A stretch of DNA of 64,000 nucleotides from an uncultured Prevotellaceae bacterium (GTDB lineage Bacteria > Bacteroidota > Bacteroidia > Bacteroidales > Bacteroidaceae). The translations under genes were made by a program, and so were the position numbers. The DNA lies in NCBI GenBank assembly GCA_900318995.1, contig ONMR01000011.1, positions 1-64,000 of the forward strand, read 5' to 3'. Of the stretch, positions 27,988 to 36,346 are shown piece by piece; the stretch's first letter is position 1; the number at the start of each line of letters is the position of its first letter. The notes below the pieces were generated by a model. It was not told the DNA's origin and ran no database searches. It saw only the letters and a list, made by a program, of their open reading frames with translations.

Positions 27988-29247
27988 ATGCAAAGATTTG
28001 TTATAATCCTTTCTGTACTATCTATACTGTCTGCCACACCGGTTATGGCACAGGAAAGCAAACCTCAGTCACCCCTTACTGTCGGAGGTTACGGCGAGGT
28101 TTCCATAAGCAGGAATTTTTACAGCGACAACGTCTACCGATACTCAAATCCCACCAAATATAAGGATGACCCCAGTCACGGAAGGTTTGACATTCCGCAT
28201 GCCGTTTTCTATATAGGTTATGATTTCGGAAACGGATGGTCCGTTCAGAGCGAGATTGAATTCGAGCACACCGGCTCCGGAAGTGCCGTAGAAAAAGAGT
28301 TTACGGAAGCCGGAGAGTGGGAACAGGAAATCGAAAAAGGCGGCGAAGTGGCGCTTGAACAATTCTGGATGCAGAAATCATTCATGCCTCAGTTCAATCT
28401 CAGAATCGGCCATATGGTAGTACCTGTAGGTGCTCTCAACAACGCCCATGAGCCTCTGAATTTCTTTACTGTCTACAGACCCGAAGGTGAGTCCACCATA
28501 CTGCCTTCAACATGGCATGATACCGGCATAAGCATTCTGGGAGATCTGGGAGAATGGAGTTATGAGTTCCAGATGATTGCAGGTCTGGACGCATTCATGT
28601 TCAACCGTGACAACTTCATTAAATATGGCGCAGCATCACCTTATGAGTTCAAGGTGGCCAACAACTACGGTTTTGCAGCCAGGATTGACAACCGTTCCAT
28701 AAAGAACCTGAGTCTTAGCCTGAGCGGATACTACGGCAACAGCATGCACAACTCGTTCCCCAACGATATGAAAGACACCCGATACAAGGATGTAAAAGGT
28801 AGCACTATAATAGGTTGCTTTGATTTCAGTTACAAATCCGACAATCTGATAATTCGCGGCAATGCCGACTACGGTTTTGTATCGGATGCCGTAACCATCA
28901 GTACAGTAAAGCGTAACATGACATCAAACAATGCCCCCTACAAGAAGACTCCGGTAGGAAAAGCTGCCGTAACTTACGGAGCTGAAGCCGGTTATGACAT
29001 TCTGGGTAAGGCCGATGAAAAGTTGTTCGTGTTTGGCCGTTACGAATACTATGACCCTTATATCCCCGCTGCAGACCAGCAGGATTACACTTTTACCGAT
29101 GTACACCGCATTGCAGCCGGAATCAACTGGCTTCCGATTCCGCAGATTGCAGTCAAGGCCGAGTTCTCGGAGCGTTTCCGCGATAGCCGTTACAACGATG
29201 AGCCATCGGTTTCAATAGGTATAGCATACATGGGATTTTTCAAATAA
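27988..29247 (+). CDS. Outer-membrane porin-like protein
   Basis: The signal peptide ends ATPVMAQ. The mature 395 or so residues show alternating aromatic and polar strands and end GIAYMGFFK with a terminal aromatic pair, as expected of an outer-membrane barrel. The opening SPLTVGGYGEVSISRNFYSD and the middle (QFWMQKSFMPQFNLRIGHMVVPVGALN) resemble phosphate/pyrophosphate-selective OprO/OprP-type porins of Bacteroidota. First gene of an operon: the imelysin lipoprotein follows 14 bp later. The substrate is unknown; passage of iron chelates or of small anions are both possible. Confidence 0.75.
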   Translation: MQRFVIILSVLSILSATPVMAQESKPQSPLTVGGYGEVSISRNFYSDNVYRYSNPTKYKDDPSHGRFDIPHAVFYIGYDFGNGWSVQSEIEFEHTGSGSAVEKEFTEAGEWEQEIEKGGEVALEQFWMQKSFMPQFNLRIGHMVVPVGALNNAHEPLNFFTVYRPEGESTILPSTWHDTGISILGDLGEWSYEFQMIAGLDAFMFNRDNFIKYGAASPYEFKVANNYGFAARIDNRSIKNLSLSLSGYYGNSMHNSFPNDMKDTRYKDVKGSTIIGCFDFSYKSDNLIIRGNADYGFVSDAVTISTVKRNMTSNNAPYKKTPVGKAAVTYGAEAGYDILGKADEKLFVFGRYEYYDPYIPAADQQDYTFTDVHRIAAGINWLPIPQIAVKAEFSERFRDSRYNDEPSVSIGIAYMGFFK

Positions 29248-29261
29248 AAACATAACGTAAT

Positions 29262-30476
29262 ATGAAGAACAGATTCATTTTGGGAATGGCAGTAGCTGCT
29301 ATAGCACTCTCTGCCTGTGACGATTCAAAGAAAGAGGAGAATTCATCATCATTTGAGAACGACATCAAGGCTGCCGTTGAGCAGTACGTTCCCGGAGTTG
29401 TTTACTCAACATACAATGACCTGGCCGCAGAGTCGGCACAGCTGTATGACCTTCTGGCCGCAGCTGCCGATAAGGGTGTAGAAGATCTCACCCAGGCCGA
29501 TATTGACGCCATCTGCCAGAAATTCCTCCAGGCCCGCCAGTCATGGGAGGAGTCCGAGGCATTCCTCTACGGTGCCGCCACCGATTTCGGAATTGATCCG
29601 CACATTGACACATGGCCTCTTGACGTAGAGGCTCTGGCCACCGCTTTGAGCAACGCCGAGCAGGTTGCAGCCCTTGAAGGTGAGGACGGAATAGCATACG
29701 CATCGGCCAAACTGGGTGCCGAGCTGCTGGGATTCCACGGTATCGAGTTCATCCTGTTCCGCGACGGACAGAACCGCACCGTAAGTGCCCTGCAGAGAAA
29801 TGAGGACCACGAGGCATTCAGCGGCAAGACCGTTACCGGCGCACAGGAACTTCTCTATGCAGCAGCAGTGGCAGGCGACCTGCGTGACAACTGCTACCGT
29901 CTGAGCGTTTCATGGAACCCCGATGCACCCCAGGCCTGGCAGGAGCGTTGTGAGGAACTGGAGGTTCCCGTTACACTGTCAGGTTCCGATAAGACATACG
30001 GCGAGAACATGCTTGGAGCAGCCCAGGCCGGCAGCACCTACGCCACATGGCAGGAGACAGCATCATCAATATTGGTAGCCGGATGCTCAAACATATGCAA
30101 CGAGGTTGCCAACGTAAAGATGGGTAACGCCCACAGCGGTGAGGATATCAACTATATAGAGTCACCATACAGCAAGAAATCATTCCAGGATTTCATAGAC
30201 AACATACTGAGCATCCAGTATTCACTCTACGGAAAGGCAGGAGCCGCTGCACCTGAAAGCAAGTCACTCATCAACATACTCAAGAATTACAAGTATGACG
30301 GAGCCGAAGCACTACAGACCAAGCTCAATGAATCCGTAAATGCACTGAAGGAGTGCCAGAAGAAAGGTGCATTCGTAGATATCTATCGCGACAATGCCGT
30401 TCAGGATGCAATGGATGTCATAAACGAACTTGATGAAGAACTTAACAAAGCCGCACAGTGGATTGTTAAACAATAA
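29262..30476 (+). CDS. Imelysin-family (peptidase M75-like) lipoprotein
   Basis: Iron-regulated periplasmic or surface lipoprotein family (IrpA, ICMP, EfeO-related), thought to bind iron or haem rather than to be a true peptidase. The lipobox is ALSAC (Cys19). Family marks: ARQSWEESEAFLYG (about 91-104), DPHIDTWPLD (112-121) and the GxHxxE motif GFHGIE (His159, Glu162). The protein is 404 aa and mostly helical. It sits between the porin (14 bp) and the di-haem oxidoreductase (5 bp), a grouping also seen in other phyla where imelysin and COG3488-type proteins occur together. Confidence 0.88.
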   Translation: MKNRFILGMAVAAIALSACDDSKKEENSSSFENDIKAAVEQYVPGVVYSTYNDLAAESAQLYDLLAAAADKGVEDLTQADIDAICQKFLQARQSWEESEAFLYGAATDFGIDPHIDTWPLDVEALATALSNAEQVAALEGEDGIAYASAKLGAELLGFHGIEFILFRDGQNRTVSALQRNEDHEAFSGKTVTGAQELLYAAAVAGDLRDNCYRLSVSWNPDAPQAWQERCEELEVPVTLSGSDKTYGENMLGAAQAGSTYATWQETASSILVAGCSNICNEVANVKMGNAHSGEDINYIESPYSKKSFQDFIDNILSIQYSLYGKAGAAAPESKSLINILKNYKYDGAEALQTKLNESVNALKECQKKGAFVDIYRDNAVQDAMDVINELDEELNKAAQWIVKQ

Positions 30477-30481
30477 CTGAT

Positions 30482-32125
30482 ATGAACATAAAAGGATTAA
30501 GTACAGCCCTTGTTCTTGGGTTGACCGTTGCCGTCGGATGCACCGACGGCAATAACGGTATTAAAGAGAACGTGAATACCCGTGAGCCCGACGCCAGATA
30601 CGTGGGCCAGGCAGTAGGTAATTTCAGTGCAGCCGAGTGGTATCCGGGCGGAGAACTGGGAACCACTGACAATGTCACTGCAGGATGCTATGAAGATGAG
30701 ACACCTGCTGTAACAGCCCAGGGACTCAGCATGGCATTCAACCTGGGTGAAGCCGCATTTGAGCGCAAGTACACTATCTCCACAGCCCCGTTCAAGGGAC
30801 TCGGACCGGCCTATCTGCGTTCATCTTGTCTGGATTGCCATCCCGGCTACGGCCACGGCAAGCGCCAGAGCGAGTACCGCGCCACATTCGGCAACGGTTA
30901 TCTGCTTGTAATCTATCATCCCGTTGACGGACAGAACAGCGACGACGGTCCATACGTAGCCGAAGTCACCGGAATGCCCCAGACAAAAGCCACCTACCCC
31001 TTCCTGCCCCCTATTGAAGAGGAGAAGATAGATATACAGTGGCTCCCCGTAACCGAGATGGAGAGCGGCCTGCCCATGAAATTCACTCCCTACCAGACCG
31101 GTGCAGTAGCTTTCCGTCTGGAATCGACCATAGGAATAATAGGATCAGGCCTGCTGGATGCCATACCGCAGGACAGCATTCGTGAGCAGTACCGCCGCGA
31201 GGCCCGTTTTGTTGAACTCAACCCCGCATTCTGGGATAAGGAGGCAAATGATTTCGCTCCGTCGGCATGGTACACCCTGGCCGACGGACAGTTTGCCGAC
31301 GGTACCCCCGCACCAGCCGGCACCAAGATGGTAAAGCGTTTTACATACGCTATGACCCGTGCTTCACTCCAGGATGGAGCAGGCGCCAACGCAATCTGGA
31401 ACATCACCAATGTAAGCCGCAGCGACCGCCCCAAACTCTACACCACAACAGCCTGGGCAACCGCCATGTCAGAGAATCCCGATGTGATAGCAGCCATCAA
31501 GGCCGATCCCACATCGCCCTACTATGCCGACGGGACTGATGAGGGTATCCGTGACGCGGTTCTGCACCTGCTTGACCCGGGAACCAACCAGTTTGACAAC
31601 CAATGGCATAACTTCACCGCCGATATGAGCGATGAGCAGTATTACAATTTCATGGTTTGGCATCGTGGACTCTCCATCCCGCGTGCCCGAAACCTGAACC
31701 GCGAAGAGGTGCAATTGGGCAAGGAGGTGTTCAACCGCATAGGCTGCGCCACCTGCCACCGTCCCTCATGGCAGACTACCGATGACAATCACTGGAAACC
31801 GGCAGTACTTGCCGACAGGGAACTGCCCCGTTATCAGGATCAGACCATCTGGCCATACACTGACATGATACATCATCGTCTGTACATGAAAAACGGCATA
31901 CACGGCAGTTGGTGCCGTACCACCCCGCTCTGGGGACGCGGTCTGTCACTGACAAATACCGGAGCCGATGACCGCCTGCATGACTGCCGTGCCCGTAACG
32001 TTATAGAGGCCATCATGTGGCACGGTTACAGCAAGGAAAGCGAAGCTTATCCGGCCACCGCAAAGTTCTACAATCTGACAAAAGAAGAGCGTGACGCAGT
32101 TGTGGAATTCATTAATTCCATATAA
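30482..32125 (+). CDS. Di-haem oxidoreductase lipoprotein (DUF1111/COG3488 family)
   Basis: Putative c-type cytochrome distantly like MauG/di-haem peroxidases. A lipoprotein signal ends AVGC (Cys20). There are two haem c sites: Cys116-Cys119-His120 (SSCLDCHPGYG) and Cys422-Cys425-His426 (IGCATCHRPSW). The 547 aa length is usual for the family. Location is periplasmic or outer-membrane attached. It is tightly linked to imelysin (5 bp) and followed after 30 bp by a cytochrome c maturation gene, which would ligate its haems. The substrate is unknown; redox change of iron during uptake is one possibility, peroxide reduction another. Confidence 0.88.
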   Translation: MNIKGLSTALVLGLTVAVGCTDGNNGIKENVNTREPDARYVGQAVGNFSAAEWYPGGELGTTDNVTAGCYEDETPAVTAQGLSMAFNLGEAAFERKYTISTAPFKGLGPAYLRSSCLDCHPGYGHGKRQSEYRATFGNGYLLVIYHPVDGQNSDDGPYVAEVTGMPQTKATYPFLPPIEEEKIDIQWLPVTEMESGLPMKFTPYQTGAVAFRLESTIGIIGSGLLDAIPQDSIREQYRREARFVELNPAFWDKEANDFAPSAWYTLADGQFADGTPAPAGTKMVKRFTYAMTRASLQDGAGANAIWNITNVSRSDRPKLYTTTAWATAMSENPDVIAAIKADPTSPYYADGTDEGIRDAVLHLLDPGTNQFDNQWHNFTADMSDEQYYNFMVWHRGLSIPRARNLNREEVQLGKEVFNRIGCATCHRPSWQTTDDNHWKPAVLADRELPRYQDQTIWPYTDMIHHRLYMKNGIHGSWCRTTPLWGRGLSLTNTGADDRLHDCRARNVIEAIMWHGYSKESEAYPATAKFYNLTKEERDAVVEFINSI

Positions 32126-32155
32126 TTTAGCAATCAAGTTCTTACAACATCATGC

Positions 32156-34282
32156 ATGAAAAGGGAGAAACTATTTAAATATATGTCATTCGGTACAGCA
32201 GCAGTTATCATAATCATGATGGCTGCCGCTACCGTTATTGAGAAACTTTACAGCACAGATCAGGCATTCCGAACAGTCTATCACGACCCGGTATTCATAG
32301 CACTCTGGGCTGTGTCAGCCGTATCGGGCGTTATTTACCTGATAAAGCGCAAGACCATAAGGAAACCGGCCGTTTTCTTCCTTCACATTGCTCTGGTTCT
32401 TATTCTTGCAGGTGCCCTATTGACTATGCTCACCGGCAAACAGGGGCGTATATATCTCAAACGTGGAGTGACTATGTCCGAATGGGGTACCCATGAAGGT
32501 TTCCGTCAGCAACTCCCTTTCAGCCTTACTCTTGAAGAGTTCAGGATTGAGTACTATGACGGTTCCCGCGCCCCATCGGATTACAGCAGCACGGTCCTGC
32601 TTGATGATAATGAAGCCGGAGTCCATACAACCCATACAATCTCCATGAACAACATTCTTAAATATCGCGGTTACCGTTTCTATCAGTCCAGTTATGACGA
32701 GGACGGCCAGGGCAGCCTGCTCTCCGTAAGCCACGACCCATGGGGAGTAAGCCTGACATATACAGGCTATATACTGTTGCTCATCTCAATGATAGGTTTC
32801 TTCTTCCAGAGGAATTCCGGATTCCGCACCGCATTGGGGAATCTTAGGAAACAGGTACCCGTCATAGTCATAATGCTGTTTGCTGGTACGGGTACCGCAA
32901 GGGCTGCCGGTACAGACTATGACCTTCCGGTTTTGCCAGACACCATATCCGCTCGCTTTGACCAACTGCATATCTATTACAACGACCGTGTCGCCCCACT
33001 CCGAACTATGACACGTGACTTCAGCCTTAAGGCATACGGTAAGAACGGCTATCAGGGATACACCTCCACCCAGGTGGTAACAGGTTGGCTCTTCTGGTAT
33101 GATTGGTGGAACGTGGTCCCATTCAAGCTCAAAAGCAAGGACTGCGGAACCAGTGTTGAGACTGAGAAAGAGTCCATACGCATGCAGGCCGCTTCAGGGA
33201 AGGCTTTCAGGATATTTCCTCTAAGGATTGATCCACACACCGGATTAGCCGTTCAGCAGGGAGGGCAGGTTGAATGGTTCTCCCCCAACGATCCGTTACC
33301 TGAAGAACTCGATTATAACACATGGGTATTCATACGCCGATCAATTGACCTGATGCATGACGAAATCAGGAATGAGAACTGGAATGAGGTCAGCCTGATT
33401 GCAGACAAGATTGTAAAATACCAGCATAAGGTTGCCGGTGATGTACTTCCCTCAGAAAGCCATTTCAAGGCAGAGATGCTATACAACAGCATTTCAAGAC
33501 CCATGATTCCGTTCATGGCATCCATAACACTGGGAATGATACTCTTTGTGATAACCGGTATCTTGATGGGACGGGGACTAAAGACGCCGGCATGGCTTAG
33601 CACATCGCTCCTGATGATATCAATAGCGTTGCTGGCATACCTGACTCTTGTCCTGGGACTACGCTGGTTTATATCCGGCCACGCTCCCTTTGCCGGCAGC
33701 TACTCGGTCATGATGCTCATGGCATGGATAGTTTCCATTGCCATGATAGTTTTCTACCGAAGTATCCCCATCATCCAGCCCATAGGTTTCATCCTGGCCG
33801 GATTCACAATGCTGGTTGCGTCACTTGCCAGCTCAAATCCGCAAGTGACACACCTAATGCCGGTCTTACAGTCTCCGCTTCTAAGCATCCATGTATTATG
33901 CATGATGGTCTCTTATACGCTATTCGGACTGGTGGCACTCATTGGTATCATGGGATTGCTTATGCCCGCGAATTCATCGGCCATGTTGCGTAACGTAAGT
34001 CTGGTGATACTCTATCCTGCGGTTTTTATCCTGACCACGGGAACGTTTATCGGAGCCGTTTGGGCAAATATATCATGGGGCAACTACTGGAGTTGGGACC
34101 CTAAGGAGACATGGGCGCTCATAACCCTGCTCATCTATGCTGCCATGCTTCACAGCAGCACGATGTCCGGATTCAGCCGTCCGCGTTTCTTTCATATCTA
34201 CTCGATCGGAGCTTTCATAGCTGTCCTGATAACATACTTCGGGGTCAACCTGATTCTGGGAGGTATGCACGCCTACGCCTAA
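32156..34282 (+). CDS. ccsA: Cytochrome c biogenesis protein, ResB-CcsA fusion (CcsBA)
   Basis: System II cytochrome c synthetase in the inner membrane, carrying haem across and attaching it to CxxCH. The first part (about 1-230) is ResB/CcsB-like with four membrane helices and a large extracytoplasmic loop; another loop runs to about residue 450. The C-terminal half is the CcsA haem-handling domain with the WWD signature in WANISWGNYWSWDPKETW (about residues 639-656). At 708 aa it is shorter than epsilonproteobacterial fused CcsBA. Being 30 bp after a two-haem cytochrome gene implies a dedicated maturation factor. A strong hairpin directly follows its stop. Confidence 0.9.
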   Translation: MKREKLFKYMSFGTAAVIIIMMAAATVIEKLYSTDQAFRTVYHDPVFIALWAVSAVSGVIYLIKRKTIRKPAVFFLHIALVLILAGALLTMLTGKQGRIYLKRGVTMSEWGTHEGFRQQLPFSLTLEEFRIEYYDGSRAPSDYSSTVLLDDNEAGVHTTHTISMNNILKYRGYRFYQSSYDEDGQGSLLSVSHDPWGVSLTYTGYILLLISMIGFFFQRNSGFRTALGNLRKQVPVIVIMLFAGTGTARAAGTDYDLPVLPDTISARFDQLHIYYNDRVAPLRTMTRDFSLKAYGKNGYQGYTSTQVVTGWLFWYDWWNVVPFKLKSKDCGTSVETEKESIRMQAASGKAFRIFPLRIDPHTGLAVQQGGQVEWFSPNDPLPEELDYNTWVFIRRSIDLMHDEIRNENWNEVSLIADKIVKYQHKVAGDVLPSESHFKAEMLYNSISRPMIPFMASITLGMILFVITGILMGRGLKTPAWLSTSLLMISIALLAYLTLVLGLRWFISGHAPFAGSYSVMMLMAWIVSIAMIVFYRSIPIIQPIGFILAGFTMLVASLASSNPQVTHLMPVLQSPLLSIHVLCMMVSYTLFGLVALIGIMGLLMPANSSAMLRNVSLVILYPAVFILTTGTFIGAVWANISWGNYWSWDPKETWALITLLIYAAMLHSSTMSGFSRPRFFHIYSIGAFIAVLITYFGVNLILGGMHAYA

Positions 34283-34321
34283 ATACTGCGCATTAGGAAC
34301 ATGCCCTAATGCGCAGTATTT
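34281..34321 (+). terminator. Terminator of the porin-to-ccsA operon
   Basis: Perfect 17-bp inverted repeat AAATACTGCGCATTAGG / CCTAATGCGCAGTATTT with a 7-base loop, starting inside the ccsA stop codon. The A-rich and T-rich ends make it look bidirectional, though no long T-run follows. Confidence 0.75.
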
Positions 34322-34368
34322 GCACTCTATACTTACTTTTGGGTATCACTGCGTATACTCAAAACTTG

Positions 34369-34376
34369 TATTTTTG
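34369..34376 (+). promoter_or_regulatory. -7 promoter box (TATTTTTG) of the LuxR-type regulator
   Basis: TATTTTTG lies 28 bp before the ATG at 34405 and after the terminator of the preceding operon, so the regulator has its own promoter. No -33 at standard distance. Confidence 0.5.
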
Positions 34377-34404
34377 CAGTCAGGATACTCAATAATAGTG
34401 ACCG

Positions 34405-35346
34405 ATGAAAACAGAATACACCCATCAGGACAAGATGAGGGATCTTATTGATGACAACAATCTGATCCTTCTGGTATTGAGTCGTTTTGGAATACACTTC
34501 GGGTTCGGAGACAGCACCATAGGCGAGGTTTGTCAGGATAATAACGTTAACTGCTCCACATTTCTCGCGGTGGCCAATCTGATTGCAGGAAAGAATTTTA
34601 CCGGTTATTGCGTTTCACTTCCAGCGCTGATGGATTATCTTAAGCGTGCTCACACCTATTTCAGTGATTTCATCCTGCCAGGCATACGCCGCAAGCTTAT
34701 TGAGGCGCTCAACTGCAATGACGTTAACGATGTGGCATTCCTGATTCTTAAGTTCTATGATGACTACACCGTAGAGATCCAGAATCACATGAAACATGAG
34801 AATGATGTAGTATTCACTTATGTGGAGAAATTGCTGCGCAACCAGCCTACAGGCAGGTTCAATATTGATAAATATTCAGTATCACATGATAACGGATCAC
34901 AGAAACTTAAGGAGTTGAAGGATATTGTCATTCGCCATTACCGCCAGCCCAACAATGACCAGCTGAACTCTGCTCTATACGATATAATAAACTGTGAAAA
35001 TGACCTTATATCACACAGTGAAATAGAGGAGCGTCTGTTTGTTCCTGCTGTCAAGAAGCTTGAAAAAGCAATGTTGAACGATAGTGAGCCCGCTAACAGC
35101 AAGGTTCAGGAATACTCTGCCGGATCAATAGCTATACTTAGCGACCGTGAAAAAGATATAATCAGGTGCGTAGCCCGCGGTATGTCAAACAAGGAGATTG
35201 CCGATAAATTGTTCCTTTCAATACACACAGTTACAACTCACCGCCGGAACATCACAGCCAAACTGCAAATCCATTCTCCTGCCGGCCTGACCATTTATGC
35301 AATAATGAATAATCTGGTTGATATATCAGATATAAAGTTACAATGA
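34405..35346 (+). CDS. LuxR-type regulator with YtfE/hemerythrin-like di-iron sensor domain
   Basis: 313 aa, soluble. Residues about 10-65 resemble the ScdA/YtfE N-terminal domain but with GFG where YtfE has the Cys-Cys pair. Residues 75-215 form a hemerythrin-like bundle with His83, His128, Glu132, His161, His204 and Glu208. These sit within one position of the di-iron ligands described for E. coli YtfE (His84, His129, Glu133, His160, His204, Glu208). Residues 245-310 are a LuxR/FixJ helix-turn-helix (LSDREKDIIRCVARGMSNKE). It probably senses O2, NO or iron state through the di-iron site and binds DNA. It lies just after the imelysin/di-haem operon and has its own promoter and terminator. 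Confidence 0.87.
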   Translation: MKTEYTHQDKMRDLIDDNNLILLVLSRFGIHFGFGDSTIGEVCQDNNVNCSTFLAVANLIAGKNFTGYCVSLPALMDYLKRAHTYFSDFILPGIRRKLIEALNCNDVNDVAFLILKFYDDYTVEIQNHMKHENDVVFTYVEKLLRNQPTGRFNIDKYSVSHDNGSQKLKELKDIVIRHYRQPNNDQLNSALYDIINCENDLISHSEIEERLFVPAVKKLEKAMLNDSEPANSKVQEYSAGSIAILSDREKDIIRCVARGMSNKEIADKLFLSIHTVTTHRRNITAKLQIHSPAGLTIYAIMNNLVDISDIKLQ

Positions 35347-35384
35347 AAGAGAGGCTCCCTATTAAAGGAAGCCTCTCTTTCATT
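35342..35384 (+). terminator. Terminator of the LuxR-type regulator
   Basis: 15-bp perfect arms AATGAAAGAGAGGCT / AGCCTCTCTTTCATT, loop of 13, spanning the stop codon of the regulator. It is between the convergent regulator and tsf genes and could serve both. Confidence 0.75.
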
Positions 35385-35421
35385 ATAGAGAAATCTTGAA
35401 ATATTTTATTCAGACTTCAAA

Positions 35422-35501
35422 GCGGTCCCGGAGGGCCGCCCGTTTACGGAGTAAACTAAAATAAGGATAGGTTTACCTAAAATCCGGATTTATTCGGATT
35501 T
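35422..35501. other. Cluster of short hairpins between the regulator and tsf
   Basis: Four small palindromes follow one another: GCGGTCC/GGGCCGC (35422-35439), GTTTAC-GGA-GTAAAC (35442-35456), TAGGT/ACCTA around 35468-35479, and AAATCCG/CGGATTT (35480-35501), the last covering the end of tsf. One or more may be the tsf terminator. No gene is present in 35347-35489. Confidence 0.45.
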
Positions 35502-36317
35502 CAAGGTGAATCTGCGGAAGGCAGTTACGGTGAGGTCCTTATCCAGAGCCTTCAGGTACTCGGCAACGGTTTTCTTCTCGTCAACGATGTACTTCTGGTT
35601 CAGGAGGCAGCTCTCATCGTAGAACTTCTTCATACGACCCTCAGCAATGCGCTCGATCATGTTTTCGGGCTTGCCCTCCTCGCGAGCCTTATCGGCAGCG
35701 ATCTCCTTCTCACGTGCCACGATGTCGGCGGGAACCTCCTCGGGCTTAACGGCGATAGGATTCTGAGCGGCAACCTGCAGAGCGATCTCATGAACATACT
35801 CCTTGTCTGATACCTCCTTGTTGAAGGCAACCAGGCAGCAGAGGAAATTCTTACCCTGATGGTTGTAAGAAGCAATCTCGGGAGCCTCAAGGTAGTTGTA
35901 ACCATCCAGCTCAAGCTTCTCGCCTACGATACCGGTACGCTCCAGAACGATATCAGCTACGGTCTTGCCGTCAAACGGCAGAGCCTTAACCTCATCGAGT
36001 GACTTGGCCTTTGCGGCAACAGCGGCATCCAGGATGCTTTGGGTAAGAGCAATGAAATCCTTGTTGTTGGCCACAAAGTCGGTCTCGCACTTAAGGGCGA
36101 TGATAGCACCGAAGTTTCCGTCAACCTTTACCAGTACGCAACCCTCGGAAGCCTCACGGTCAGAACGCTTTGCAGCAACTGCCAGACCCTTCTTGCGGAT
36201 TATCTCAATAGCCTTCTCAAAATCGCCTTCAGCCTCGGTGAGAGCCTTCTTGCAATCTGACATACCGGCACCGGTCTTGGTGCGCAGGGCTTTAATATCA
36301 TCAAGTGTTACAGCCAT
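35490..36317 (-). CDS. tsf: Elongation factor Ts
   Basis: Nucleotide exchange factor for EF-Tu. The start at 36317 (MAVTLDDIKALRTKTGAG) is fixed by family homology; the frame is open 11 codons further upstream without support. The N-terminal UBA-like domain contains TGAGMSDCKKAL and the core holds KCETDFVANN, the EF-Tu contact segment. It is 275 aa, somewhat shorter than in E. coli. It follows rpsB by 29 bp, the universal rpsB-tsf pairing, and ends the rplM-rpsI-rpsB-tsf cluster. Confidence 0.95.
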   Translation of the reverse strand: MAVTLDDIKALRTKTGAGMSDCKKALTEAEGDFEKAIEIIRKKGLAVAAKRSDREASEGCVLVKVDGNFGAIIALKCETDFVANNKDFIALTQSILDAAVAAKAKSLDEVKALPFDGKTVADIVLERTGIVGEKLELDGYNYLEAPEIASYNHQGKNFLCCLVAFNKEVSDKEYVHEIALQVAAQNPIAVKPEEVPADIVAREKEIAADKAREEGKPENMIERIAEGRMKKFYDESCLLNQKYIVDEKKTVAEYLKALDKDLTVTAFRRFTLKSE

Positions 36318-36346
36318 TTTCTTTAATCTTTTAAAGGTTAATAAAA

